The notes beneath the pieces were generated by a model, which saw only the letters and a list, made by a program, of their open reading frames with translations, did not search any database and was not told the DNA's origin. From Flavobacteriales bacterium (GTDB lineage: Bacteria; Bacteroidota; Bacteroidia; Flavobacteriales_D; Crocinitomicaceae), in the NCBI GenBank assembly GCA_947462255.1, contig CANHOA010000010.1:52644-116643 (forward strand): DNA of 64,000 nucleotides. The letters run 5' to 3'. Both the position numbers and the translations under genes were made by a program. Positions 38,568 through 47,993 of this stretch are shown here, one piece after another. Position 1 is the stretch's first letter. Every line of letters begins with the position of its first letter.

Positions 38568-39298
38568 TATCCTTCAAATATAAGTGAAAGCGACCAAACT
38601 TTGTTGTAGAGCTTGTTGATTGGATTTGCGATATTGGTATTATCTTGAATAAAGCTATTTATAAAACCATGTGAATATTTAAGTTCTATTCCAAATTTGA
38701 AATAGGGTGCAAAAAATTCTAATCCACCACCAATTTGCCCCTGAACATCATTTCGTTTGATTTTTATATAGGGATCAATATAATTTTGAGACGCTTTTTC
38801 TTGTGATTGTAAATCGATAGAATATTGACCTCCAACTAACACATAAGCGGCAAAGTTATTAAGTCTTTTTGTTCTAAATTGAAGCATCAACGGGAAGTCT
38901 AGATTGGTAGAATTTACGCGTTCTTCCCCAATTTCATCTTTATTTAACACGGTATCTTCGAAGGTATATCTTAAGAGTCTTTCTTGAAATGAAAGGGTGG
39001 GAATAAAGCGTAAACGTAGAACAGGTGTACCTAATTTCATCGTTGTTAAAATACCTAACTGACCACCTGGTTGTGCGTCATTCTCTAATAATTTAAGCCC
39101 ATATTGCTCATATGCGTTGACATCTTGATAAACCGTAAAATCGGAGGAATTGAAGCCAAGCATAAAGCCGAAATGAAACATGCGCTTATCAAAATTTTTA
39201 TATCGCTCTTGCTTGAATTTTTGAGCATAGGAAGATGATCCCAAAACAATAAAAATAAGCAGTGTTAGAAATAGTTTCATGCGCTTCATTAAACGCAA
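38567..39298 (-). CDS. porT: PorT family outer-membrane beta-barrel protein (T9SS-associated)
   Basis: FHFGFMLGFNSSDFTVYQ... FIPTLSFQERLLRYTFE...FGIELKYSHGFINSFI; located next to ubiE. Confidence 0.8.
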   Translation of the reverse strand: MRLMKRMKLFLTLLIFIVLGSSSYAQKFKQERYKNFDKRMFHFGFMLGFNSSDFTVYQDVNAYEQYGLKLLENDAQPGGQLGILTTMKLGTPVLRLRFIPTLSFQERLLRYTFEDTVLNKDEIGEERVNSTNLDFPLMLQFRTKRLNNFAAYVLVGGQYSIDLQSQEKASQNYIDPYIKIKRNDVQGQIGGGLEFFAPYFKFGIELKYSHGFINSFIQDNTNIANPINKLYNKVWSLSLIFEG

Positions 39299-39320
39299 AG
39301 GTAACTTGAAAGTTGCAACT

Positions 39321-40052
39321 TTATTTTATTCCAGCATAGATTGTAGCGATACCTCCGCTAACAAGAGTTGATTCTATATTTTTATAGCCAATCTTGCGTA
39401 AAATATCCTCAAAATCTTTCCCTTCTGGAAAGGCCGCAACACTTTCTGGTAAATAAGAATATGCTTGTGCATCTTTTGATATTCTCTTTCCAAAGAAAGG
39501 AATGAAGTAGCGGGAATAAAAGCCGAATATTTGTTTAATTGGAAATCGCTTTGGTTTTGAGAATTCGAGGATTACGGCTTTTCCACCTGGCTTTAGTACT
39601 CTTAGCATTTCTGCTAGGCCTAATTCCAAATTTTCAAAATTACGAACGCCAAAGCCAACGGTTAATGCATCAAAATAATTGCTGTCATAAGGAATGTTTT
39701 CAGAGTCGCCCAATTGCATTTTTATAATAGAATCGACTTTATTCTTTATCATTTTTTGCTCGCCAACCGCCAACATTCCCGCTGAAATATCTAAGCCAAT
39801 TACCTCTTCAGGATTAAGTTTGAGTGCTGCAATTGCAAAGTCACCGGTTCCTGTAGCAATATCGATTATTTTTTTAACTGGAGTACTTCGAAGTTGATTG
39901 ATTGCTTTTCTGCGCCAGATCTTATCAATTCCCAACGAAAGGAAGTGATTCAAAAAATCGTAGCGTGCTGATATGTTATCAAACATTTCTGCGACTTCTT
40001 GCTTTTTTGATTTATCGTCTTGGTTGTAAGGTTTAACTTCGATTTTCGGCAT
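39321..40052 (-). CDS. ubiE: Demethylmenaquinone/ubiquinone methyltransferase
   Basis: MFDNISARYDFLNHFLSLGIDKIWRRKAI, DIATGTGDFAIAAL, VGFGVRNFENLELGLAEMLRVLKPGGKAVILEFSKP. Confidence 0.95.
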   Translation of the reverse strand: MPKIEVKPYNQDDKSKKQEVAEMFDNISARYDFLNHFLSLGIDKIWRRKAINQLRSTPVKKIIDIATGTGDFAIAALKLNPEEVIGLDISAGMLAVGEQKMIKNKVDSIIKMQLGDSENIPYDSNYFDALTVGFGVRNFENLELGLAEMLRVLKPGGKAVILEFSKPKRFPIKQIFGFYSRYFIPFFGKRISKDAQAYSYLPESVAAFPEGKDFEDILRKIGYKNIESTLVSGGIATIYAGIK

Positions 40053-40066
40053 ACTTCTTTAACAAT

Positions 40067-41056
40067 TTATTGAGTTAATAGTTTATTAACCTCTTCGAGT
40101 AATTCATCTTTATTGATACTTACAACCCCCGCATATTCACAAACCAAACCACCAGCAATATTTGATATTTCAGCAATTTCTTTGTATGATAATTCCGATA
40201 GTAAGCAAAGGCAAGCAACGGCAATAACAGTATCGCCTGCTCCACTGACATCGCTTATGTTTCTTGGATGGGCTTTTGCAGTATGTATAAGGTCTCCCTT
40301 TTTTACAAAAACCCCATGTTCAGATAAGGTGATTAAGGAAATTGAATTGCTTAATTTTTGCTCCAATTGCGTAACAGCCTCAATTAATTTGTTTGATGAT
40401 GTTTGTATATTAAACTCACATTTTAATCCTTCCTTTAACTCTTTTAAGTTCGGCTTGAATAAATCAACAGTTTTATACGATAGAAAATTTTCAAACTTTG
40501 GATCGACACACGTAATTATATGATTTAATTTCGCAAAAGCAATGATTTGTTGGATCAAGGATTCAGTTAATACTCCTTTGTTGTAATCCTCAAAAATAAT
40601 GGCATCAATACCATCAATCAGCAAGGAATTTAATTTCTTCATCAATTCATTGGATTCTTCGTCTGAAATAGGGGCAGTTGTTTCGTGGTCAATCCGAAGC
40701 AGCTGCTGCTTATTGGATATAATCCTAGATTTTACGGTGGTAGGACGATTTTTACTTTGAAAGATACCTGCACTTGAGATAGCATTCTCTGTGAATTTAT
40801 CAACGAGTATTTTCCCAGCATCATCAGCGCCAATCACAGAACAAACAATGGGTTGTGCGCCCAAAGCAATCAAATTTAAAGCAACATTTCCGGCTCCCCC
40901 GATTCGATTTTCTTCTTTTTCAAAAAGTACCACGGGAACAGGTGCTTCAGGACTCATTCGATGTACTTTTCCAATTTTGTAATTGTCAAGCATGACATCG
41001 CCTACAACGACTACGCGAAATTTAGAAAAGGAATCAAATACATCATTATAATTCAT
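40067..41056 (-). CDS. PfkB-family carbohydrate kinase, RfaE1-like (heptose 7-phosphate kinase domain)
   Basis: VVVVGDVMLDNYKIGKVHRMSPEAPVPVV, NRIGGAGNVALNL, DVSGAGDTVIAV. Confidence 0.88.
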   Translation of the reverse strand: MNYNDVFDSFSKFRVVVVGDVMLDNYKIGKVHRMSPEAPVPVVLFEKEENRIGGAGNVALNLIALGAQPIVCSVIGADDAGKILVDKFTENAISSAGIFQSKNRPTTVKSRIISNKQQLLRIDHETTAPISDEESNELMKKLNSLLIDGIDAIIFEDYNKGVLTESLIQQIIAFAKLNHIITCVDPKFENFLSYKTVDLFKPNLKELKEGLKCEFNIQTSSNKLIEAVTQLEQKLSNSISLITLSEHGVFVKKGDLIHTAKAHPRNISDVSGAGDTVIAVACLCLLSELSYKEIAEISNIAGGLVCEYAGVVSINKDELLEEVNKLLTQ

Positions 41057-42249
41057 ACTGTTAATTTTGATAGCGCCTCTTTCATTCTTCGCATCGCTTC
41101 ACTTAATGTTTCTTCTGATGCAGCATAAGAAATACGTATGCAATTAGGGCTTCCAAATCCTTCACCACTCACTAAAGCAATTTGTCCTTCGGCTAGTAAA
41201 AACATACAAAGGTCTTGTGCTGAATTAATCTGGTATTCTTTATATTGTTTTCCAATGAAAAAGGATATGTCAGGAAAAACGTAAAATGCGCCTTCTGGAA
41301 TATTACAAATAACACCTGGCATTTCTTTGAGCTTAGAGATCACCAAATCTCTTCTAGAATGAAATGCTTCTACCATTTCTTTTAAGATACTTGGGTCAGC
41401 ATTCATGGCTGAAATTGTTGCTTTTTGGGTTATTGAACAGGTTCCAGATGTAAATTGACCTTGAATTTTATTGCAGGCATCTGCAATAATTTTAGGAGCG
41501 CCAATGTAGCCAAGTCGCCAACCCGTCATTGCCCATGCTTTGGAAACGCCATTAACAGTAACCACTTGATTCATTATGTCATTGAATTGAGCCAAACTTT
41601 CATGCTTACCAAGAAAATTAATGTGCTCATATATTTCATCGCTCATCGCGACAACAGATGGATTTGCTTTTAATACCATTGCAAGACCTTGTAATTCGCT
41701 TTTTGAATATACAGATCCAGTTGGATTACATGGCGTAGAGAAAATAAAGAGCTTCGTTTTTGGGGTAATAGCGTTGGAAAATTGTTCCGGTGTTATTTTA
41801 AAGTCATTTTCTAAACTTGCTTCGATTACAACGGGAACACCCTCGGCCATTTTTACGATTTCGATATACGAAACCCAGTATGGAGCAGGAATAATAACTT
41901 CATCACCTGGATTTATTAAACTCAACACAACATTGGCAATAGATTGCTTCGCTCCAGTTGAAACGACTATGTTTTCTTTTGGATAGTTTAAGTTATTGTC
42001 ACGCAAAAATTTTGCTGAAATACTTTCCCTCAAATCATCATATCCTGGGACTGGTGAATAGGTTGTGAAATTTTTATCCATTGCAACGATCGCCGCATCC
42101 TTTATAAATTGAGGTGTGTTAAAATCAGGTTCGCCCAATGACAGCGAAATAATATCTTTTCCTTGTGCTTTTAACTCTCTGCTGATTCTGGACATGGCTA
42201 GCGTCGCAGACTCTTCCATTGCATTAAGTCGATCTGAAATCTTAATCAT
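41053..42249 (-). CDS. Pyridoxal-phosphate-dependent aspartate aminotransferase family
   Basis: ISLSLGEPDFNTPQFIKDAA, FSTPCNPTGSVYSKSEL, VNGVSKAWAMTGWRLGYIGAP; start moved to MIKISDRLNAMEES. Confidence 0.92.
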   Translation of the reverse strand: MIKISDRLNAMEESATLAMSRISRELKAQGKDIISLSLGEPDFNTPQFIKDAAIVAMDKNFTTYSPVPGYDDLRESISAKFLRDNNLNYPKENIVVSTGAKQSIANVVLSLINPGDEVIIPAPYWVSYIEIVKMAEGVPVVIEASLENDFKITPEQFSNAITPKTKLFIFSTPCNPTGSVYSKSELQGLAMVLKANPSVVAMSDEIYEHINFLGKHESLAQFNDIMNQVVTVNGVSKAWAMTGWRLGYIGAPKIIADACNKIQGQFTSGTCSITQKATISAMNADPSILKEMVEAFHSRRDLVISKLKEMPGVICNIPEGAFYVFPDISFFIGKQYKEYQINSAQDLCMFLLAEGQIALVSGEGFGSPNCIRISYAASEETLSEAMRRMKEALSKLTV

Positions 42250-42308
42250 TTTTTTTGTAAAATTAGAAGATACAAATTTAACCATTATAATTGAAATGGT
42301 AGAAATAA

Positions 42309-42998
42309 TCAATCCTTCCTTTCTTTTTTTAATAAGTCCGGACGGCGTTCTTGCGTGCGTAAAATGGCCTGTTCATCTCGCCATTTTTCTATTAAATCGT
42401 CGTTTCCTGATAAGAGAACGTCAGGGACTTTCCAACCCTTAAACTCAGCAGGACGTGTGTAAACAGGTGGTGCTAATAAATCGTCTTGAAAACAATCTGT
42501 TAGGGCAGAAGTTTCGTCATTTAAAACGCCAGGAAGTAAGCGAACAATCGTATCAACTAATACAGCTGCGGCAAGTTCTCCACCTGAAAGAACATACGAT
42601 CCAATGGAAATCTCTTTGGTTATGTAATGTTCTCTAATTCGGTTGTCGACCCCTTTGTAATGGCCACAAAGGATAATTACGTTTTTCAATAATGACATTT
42701 TATTGGCAATCCCTTGCTCGAGTAATTCGCCATCAGGAGACATGTAGATGATTTCGTCGTAATTTCGTTCTCCCTTTAATTTATCAATAATAGCAGCAAT
42801 AGGCTCGATGCTCATGACCATGCCAGCGCCACCACCGTATTGGTAATCGTCTACATTTTTATGTTTATTGGTCGAATAATCGCGGATATTATGAACGTGA
42901 ATCGATACATGTCCTTTATCTTGAGCGCGTTGCATTATTGAGATTGAAAAGGGACTTTCCAATAGTTTTGGCAATACGGTAAGAATATCGATACGCAT
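42309..42998 (-). CDS. trmD: tRNA (guanosine(37)-N1)-methyltransferase TrmD
   Basis: [58 protein letters not shown]; start moved to 42998. Confidence 0.95.
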   Translation of the reverse strand: MRIDILTVLPKLLESPFSISIMQRAQDKGHVSIHVHNIRDYSTNKHKNVDDYQYGGGAGMVMSIEPIAAIIDKLKGERNYDEIIYMSPDGELLEQGIANKMSLLKNVIILCGHYKGVDNRIREHYITKEISIGSYVLSGGELAAAVLVDTIVRLLPGVLNDETSALTDCFQDDLLAPPVYTRPAEFKGWKVPDVLLSGNDDLIEKWRDEQAILRTQERRPDLLKKERKD

Positions 42999-43059
42999 AA
43001 TGCAAAAATACGTTGATTTTAATTGAAAATTGGTAGATTTAAGCCAATAAAACTTTATC

Positions 43060-44751
43060 ATGCGTTTCTTATTTTTTCCTATTTTTCTTGTGCTTCTTTT
43101 AAATCAATCTTTTGCTCAGTCGATTGATTGGTCTGGAAATACATCACCAGACTATTTTACATTGATTAACTATTACAAACAACTTGCAAAAAATGACAAG
43201 CGAATTGAGCTTTATTGCATGGGTAATTCGGATTGCGGAGTCCCCATTTTTCTTTGTGTGTTGAATGGTGCTGGTGATTCTAGTGCAACCTTTGAAAAAG
43301 CTCGTTCCGGAACAACTATTTTAATCAATAATGCTATTCATCCTGGAGAACCAGATGGAGTGAATGCCTGTGCCATTTGGATCGAAAAACAAATGAAGCT
43401 TAAGAGTAATCCAAATAACCCTGTAGTGGCAATAATTCCTGCTTACAATGTTGGTGGTATGCTGAATCGGAATGGGGTAAGTCGCGTAAATCAAGTTGGA
43501 CCTGAAGAATATGGTTTTAGAGGAAGTGCACGTAATTTTGATCTTAATCGCGATTTTATCAAAATGGATACAGAAAATTCTTTTACTTTTTCAACGATTT
43601 TTCAGGCCTTACAAGCGGATGTGTTTGTTGATACGCATGTTTCAAATGGGGCGGATTACCAATATACACTTACGTATATTTCATCGCTAAAACAAAGGCT
43701 GGCACCTTCAATAGCTTCTTTAACGTATGATGAATTGCTACCAATCATGCACAAGAAATTAAAAATGGTTCCTTATGTTGAACTCAAAGGCGATACTCCT
43801 GAAAGTGGCATTGTAGCATTCAATGATTTGCCGCGCTATGCTATGGGATATGCTAGCTTATTTCACGCCATTAGTTTTACAGTCGAAACGCATATGTTGA
43901 AGCCTTTCCCAGAAAGAGTAAAGGTAACGGAGCAATTTATAGATGTGTTATATCAATGGACAAATCAACATATGGAAGCCATTGAAAATGCTAGAAAGCA
44001 AGCAGGGGAATGGGCAGTCGAACAAGAACATCTTAAATTTAATTATTCATTGATAGCCATAACGGATTCAATCGAGTTTTTGGGGTATGAGGCAACAAGA
44101 CCGATCCATCCGACAACAGAAGTAAATCGATTATATTACGATCGAAGTAAACCTTATAAAAAATACATTCCATATTTTAACCATTACCACGCAACCGATT
44201 CCATTTCAATTCCCCATTTTTATAGTGTGGCGGGTAAAGAAAAAGCAATAATTGAGCGACTTAAAGCGAATGGTGTTATTTTTCAAGTGGTTGATTCATC
44301 CTATAAAACGAAATGCAAAGTGGCTATTGTCCGTGACTTCTCGAGTTTAAGCAAGCCATGGGAAGGACATTTTAAGCACAGTAATACGAAAGTTGAATTT
44401 ATTGATGAAGAGGTAATCATTGAAAAAGGAGATATCCGTATTGATGCTCATCAATTTAATAGTCAATTTATTCACGCTGTGCTCCAACCTCAAATGGAGG
44501 ATAGTTATTTCTCTTGGAATTTCTTCGATTCTTATTTACAACAAAAGGAATATTTCTCTGCCTATGTCTTTGTGGATAAAATTGATGAGATCTTAACGAA
44601 TAATCCTGCTCTAAAAAGTACTTTTGAAACAAGGAAATTAGAAGACCTTGACTTTCGGAACTCTGAAGCGATGCAACTGCATTATTTATATCAAAATAGT
44701 CCATATTTTGAACAAAGCTATATGCGTCTACCGGTTTATTTTATAGACTAA
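43060..44751 (+). CDS. M14 family metallopeptidase (zinc carboxypeptidase-like)
   Basis: [52 protein letters not shown]. Confidence 0.85.
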   Translation: MRFLFFPIFLVLLLNQSFAQSIDWSGNTSPDYFTLINYYKQLAKNDKRIELYCMGNSDCGVPIFLCVLNGAGDSSATFEKARSGTTILINNAIHPGEPDGVNACAIWIEKQMKLKSNPNNPVVAIIPAYNVGGMLNRNGVSRVNQVGPEEYGFRGSARNFDLNRDFIKMDTENSFTFSTIFQALQADVFVDTHVSNGADYQYTLTYISSLKQRLAPSIASLTYDELLPIMHKKLKMVPYVELKGDTPESGIVAFNDLPRYAMGYASLFHAISFTVETHMLKPFPERVKVTEQFIDVLYQWTNQHMEAIENARKQAGEWAVEQEHLKFNYSLIAITDSIEFLGYEATRPIHPTTEVNRLYYDRSKPYKKYIPYFNHYHATDSISIPHFYSVAGKEKAIIERLKANGVIFQVVDSSYKTKCKVAIVRDFSSLSKPWEGHFKHSNTKVEFIDEEVIIEKGDIRIDAHQFNSQFIHAVLQPQMEDSYFSWNFFDSYLQQKEYFSAYVFVDKIDEILTNNPALKSTFETRKLEDLDFRNSEAMQLHYLYQNSPYFEQSYMRLPVYFID

Positions 44752-44754
44752 TCA

Positions 44755-45897
44755 TTATTTTAGTCCATACACATCTTTGAGATGCACTAATATATTTTCC
44801 TCTTCTGCCGATAATTTCTCTGATCTTCTTTCCATCATTTTATTGGCGTATTCTAAGGATTTTTCAATTCTAAATGGTTCAAGTGCATTGGGTTCACCCC
44901 ACGAAAATGAAAGCGTGTGTTTAGGGAAAAAGCCAGCTCCGTATAGATTGCATGATACACCAACAACAGCGCCCGTATTAAACATGCTATTAATACCTGT
45001 TTTAGAATGGTCGCCCATAAATAAACCTAGAAATTGTAAGCCTGTATTAACTTCTTCTTTCTTCTCATAGCAATAAGAACGCACTGAGTCATAATTATTT
45101 TTTAGATTGGAAACGTTTGTATCTGCACCTAAATTACACCATTCGCCAATGTATGAATTTCCTAAAAATCCATCATGTCCTTTGTTTGAGTAGGATTGAA
45201 AAATTACATTACTTAATTCGCCTCCTACTTTACAAAATGGACCAATTGTGCTCGCGCCGTAAATTTTTGCGCCCATTTTAACAACGGCATTTTCACACAG
45301 CGCAAACGGACCGCGAATAAGTGCGCCCTCCATGACTTCTGCACCTTTGCTAATATAAATTGGACCTTCCTTTGAGTTCAAGGTACAAGCGGAAAGGATT
45401 GCTCCCTCTTCTAAATAAATTGAATCCTTAGGCCCAATTACAATAACATCTTTTGGGATTTTCTGATATGATATACTTTCTTTAATTAGATCGATATCAT
45501 TGCTAATCGCTGCAGCATTTACTGAAAGCAATTCCCAGCGGTGATTAATTAAAATAGGTATTTCTCCTTTATAATTAATGATATTCTTTCCAGTCCCACT
45601 GATTGCCATTGTATTATTGCCAAGCATTAATCGACAGTTATCTTCAAGATAAACGATGGAAGCTACAAAATCTTCATTTGGAATAATACAAGCGTTTACG
45701 ATTTTTCCATCGTTAAGCTCTTCGAATTCATCCCTCAAGTAACTTTCTGATTGATAGCCTATATGATCATCAGGTAATAAAATTGACCATCGCTCCAGGT
45801 TGGTAAATAATCCTACGCGAATATCGCCAATTGGGCGCGTAAGAGAGAGAGGGGCAAAGCGTAAGTGTGCTTCAAAGTCGGATAAAATAATCTTCAT
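44755..45897 (-). CDS. Putative sugar nucleotidyltransferase (GlmU-like)
   Basis: LRFAPLSLTRPIGDIRVG N-terminus; left-handed beta-helix repeats (YISKGAEVMEGALIRGPFALCENAVVKMGAKIYGASTIGPFCKVGG). Confidence 0.85.
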   Translation of the reverse strand: MKIILSDFEAHLRFAPLSLTRPIGDIRVGLFTNLERWSILLPDDHIGYQSESYLRDEFEELNDGKIVNACIIPNEDFVASIVYLEDNCRLMLGNNTMAISGTGKNIINYKGEIPILINHRWELLSVNAAAISNDIDLIKESISYQKIPKDVIVIGPKDSIYLEEGAILSACTLNSKEGPIYISKGAEVMEGALIRGPFALCENAVVKMGAKIYGASTIGPFCKVGGELSNVIFQSYSNKGHDGFLGNSYIGEWCNLGADTNVSNLKNNYDSVRSYCYEKKEEVNTGLQFLGLFMGDHSKTGINSMFNTGAVVGVSCNLYGAGFFPKHTLSFSWGEPNALEPFRIEKSLEYANKMMERRSEKLSAEEENILVHLKDVYGLK

Positions 45898-45907
45898 GCT
45901 TAAATTT

Positions 45908-47368
45908 TTATTGCTTTATTGCTTCCGCGGAACGCTTACTCGTTAAGTATAATAAGGTAAAGGTAATACTTCCATTTAATAATAATAACTCGTGCCCAAA
46001 TGCATATCCGTTCAAAAGATCTGCTGAATTAGTTTGCAATAAATAACAGATAAGAGGCGATGCCAAACAAACAATTGGAACCATTACGTTTCTTAGTGTT
46101 CGTTTTGTTAAAATGCCAAAAGCAAATAAACCAAGTAAGGGACCATAGGTATAGCCAGCAATTAAGAATATGAGGTCAACTATACTTTTATTATCCATCC
46201 ATTTAAAGTAAAAGACAAGAAGTAAGAAAAGTAATGCGAAAGACAAATGAATAATTTTTCGCAACCTAATTTGTTGTTTTTCATTCAATGTTTTATTTCG
46301 TTCAAAGCCTAGTATATCGATACAGAATGATGACGTGAGGGCTGTAATTGCACCATCAACAGATGGAAATAGTGCCGAAATTAAGCCGATAATAAAAATA
46401 ATAAAGATGCCAAGTGGAAGGTGTTTCTGTACAATGGTTGGAAAAACATCGTCGGGTTTAAAACTAAGTCCTTGCTGACTTGCATACAGATACAACACGC
46501 CGCCAAGGAAAAGAAATAGGGCATTTACAAGCAATAAAACAAAGCTAAAAACCACCATGTTTTTTTGAGCATCCTTTAAGGATTTAACACTAATGTTTTT
46601 TTGCATCATTTCCTGATCAAGACCTGTCATGGCGATGGTAATAAAAGCGCCACCAATAACATGTTTAAGGAAGTAATCTTTCCGCAAATAATCGGTACTC
46701 CAAAGTTTTGTCATGTTTGTTTTTTCCAATTGATCCCAAATGTGACCCCAGCTCCAATTGAGCTCAGACTGAATGGCAAAAATGCACACCACTAGCGCTA
46801 AGAGCATAAAAACCGTTTGTAAGGTATCGGTCCAAACAATTGTCTTCACACCACCTTGTAAGGTGTATGCTATGATCATGACGATAATTAAAACACTCGA
46901 GAACCAGAAAGGAATGCCTAATGAATCAAAAACAAAGAGTTGAAGTACGTTAATTACCAAATATAAACGAACGGTTGCTCCGAGCGTGCGAGATAAAATA
47001 AAATATCCAGCACCCCATTGATAGGCAGTAAAGCCAAGACGATGTTCCAAATATCGGTAAATGGAGGTTAGATTCAGTTTATAATAGATAGGAAGAAGTA
47101 CGAAAGCAATGACAAAGTAGCCAATAAAAAACCCCAAGACCATTTGGTAATAATACCAGCCGCCTTCTAAAACACCACCTGGAACTGAAATAAACGTCAC
47201 CCCTGATAATGATGTGCCAATCATGCCAAAAGCAACTAAGTACCATGGGCTTTTTTTATCTCCTGTAAAGAAACTTTTGGCCGTTGTTTTTCTTGAGGTA
47301 AGGTAGGCAATAAAGAGTAGCAATCCAAAATACGCGAATAGAACAATAGTTATTATTGTGGGTATCAT
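45908..47368 (-). CDS. Sodium:solute symporter family protein
   Basis: Multiple TM segments; SFFTGDKKSPWYLVAFGMIGTSLSGVTFISVPG; ALFPSVDGAITALTSSFCIDI. Confidence 0.9.
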   Translation of the reverse strand: MIPTIITIVLFAYFGLLLFIAYLTSRKTTAKSFFTGDKKSPWYLVAFGMIGTSLSGVTFISVPGGVLEGGWYYYQMVLGFFIGYFVIAFVLLPIYYKLNLTSIYRYLEHRLGFTAYQWGAGYFILSRTLGATVRLYLVINVLQLFVFDSLGIPFWFSSVLIIVMIIAYTLQGGVKTIVWTDTLQTVFMLLALVVCIFAIQSELNWSWGHIWDQLEKTNMTKLWSTDYLRKDYFLKHVIGGAFITIAMTGLDQEMMQKNISVKSLKDAQKNMVVFSFVLLLVNALFLFLGGVLYLYASQQGLSFKPDDVFPTIVQKHLPLGIFIIFIIGLISALFPSVDGAITALTSSFCIDILGFERNKTLNEKQQIRLRKIIHLSFALLFLLLVFYFKWMDNKSIVDLIFLIAGYTYGPLLGLFAFGILTKRTLRNVMVPIVCLASPLICYLLQTNSADLLNGYAFGHELLLLNGSITFTLLYLTSKRSAEAIKQ

Positions 47369-47471
47369 AGTTGATGTTTATGCTGTAAAGATATTAAAGC
47401 AAAGTATAAAATAGAATATTGTAACTAAAGTTTGTTAACATGCTATTATATTTGCAATCAAAACTATTTTA

Positions 47472-47993
47472 ATGACAGAACTAATCTTTTTTTGCTCCTT
47501 GCTAGTATCTACCGGATCAATCTTATTTATTGTTGTATTTTTTCTTCGCAAACATCAAGGTGTTGAGCAAACTATTTTAATAACAGAATTAAAAAAACAG
47601 CGTCAAGAATTCTTCTTGCCAAATAGGGTAGAGGCATACCAGCGCGCTATACTATTTCTGGAGCGAATTAACCCCAACAGTCTTGTTATGAGGATGCAAA
47701 ACCCGGAAATGCCCGCCTCTATTTTTCAGGCGCAATTATTAAAAACAATCAGGGATGAATATGATCACAATGTTGCCCAACAGTTGTTTATCTCACCATT
47801 GGGTTGGAAACTCCTTCAAGATGCAAAGGAGGAAACGATTAAACTCATCAATATTTCAAGTGGAAAAATCGGAGGAAGCACGGATTCTATTATGCTCTCT
47901 TCAGCTATTCTAGCATCTACATCTGAAGTTGGAGAATTGCCAACAAATATTGCAGTGGAATATCTTAAAAAAGAATTACAAAGTTTGTTTTAA
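47472..47993 (+). CDS. Conserved Bacteroidetes protein of unknown function (single N-terminal TM)
   Basis: LIFFCSLLVSTGSILFIVVFFLRK TM then soluble domain LFLERINPNSLVMRM...AQLLKTIRDEYDHNVAQQLFIS. Confidence 0.7.
   Translation: MTELIFFCSLLVSTGSILFIVVFFLRKHQGVEQTILITELKKQRQEFFLPNRVEAYQRAILFLERINPNSLVMRMQNPEMPASIFQAQLLKTIRDEYDHNVAQQLFISPLGWKLLQDAKEETIKLINISSGKIGGSTDSIMLSSAILASTSEVGELPTNIAVEYLKKELQSLF

Noticed and set aside
40113-40523. 136-aa + strand ORF antisense to the RfaE1-like kinase
   Set aside because: The minus-strand kinase has clear family motifs; antisense ORF shows none.
41621-41986. 121-aa + strand ORF
   Set aside because: Antisense to the aminotransferase, which has clear PLP-enzyme motifs.
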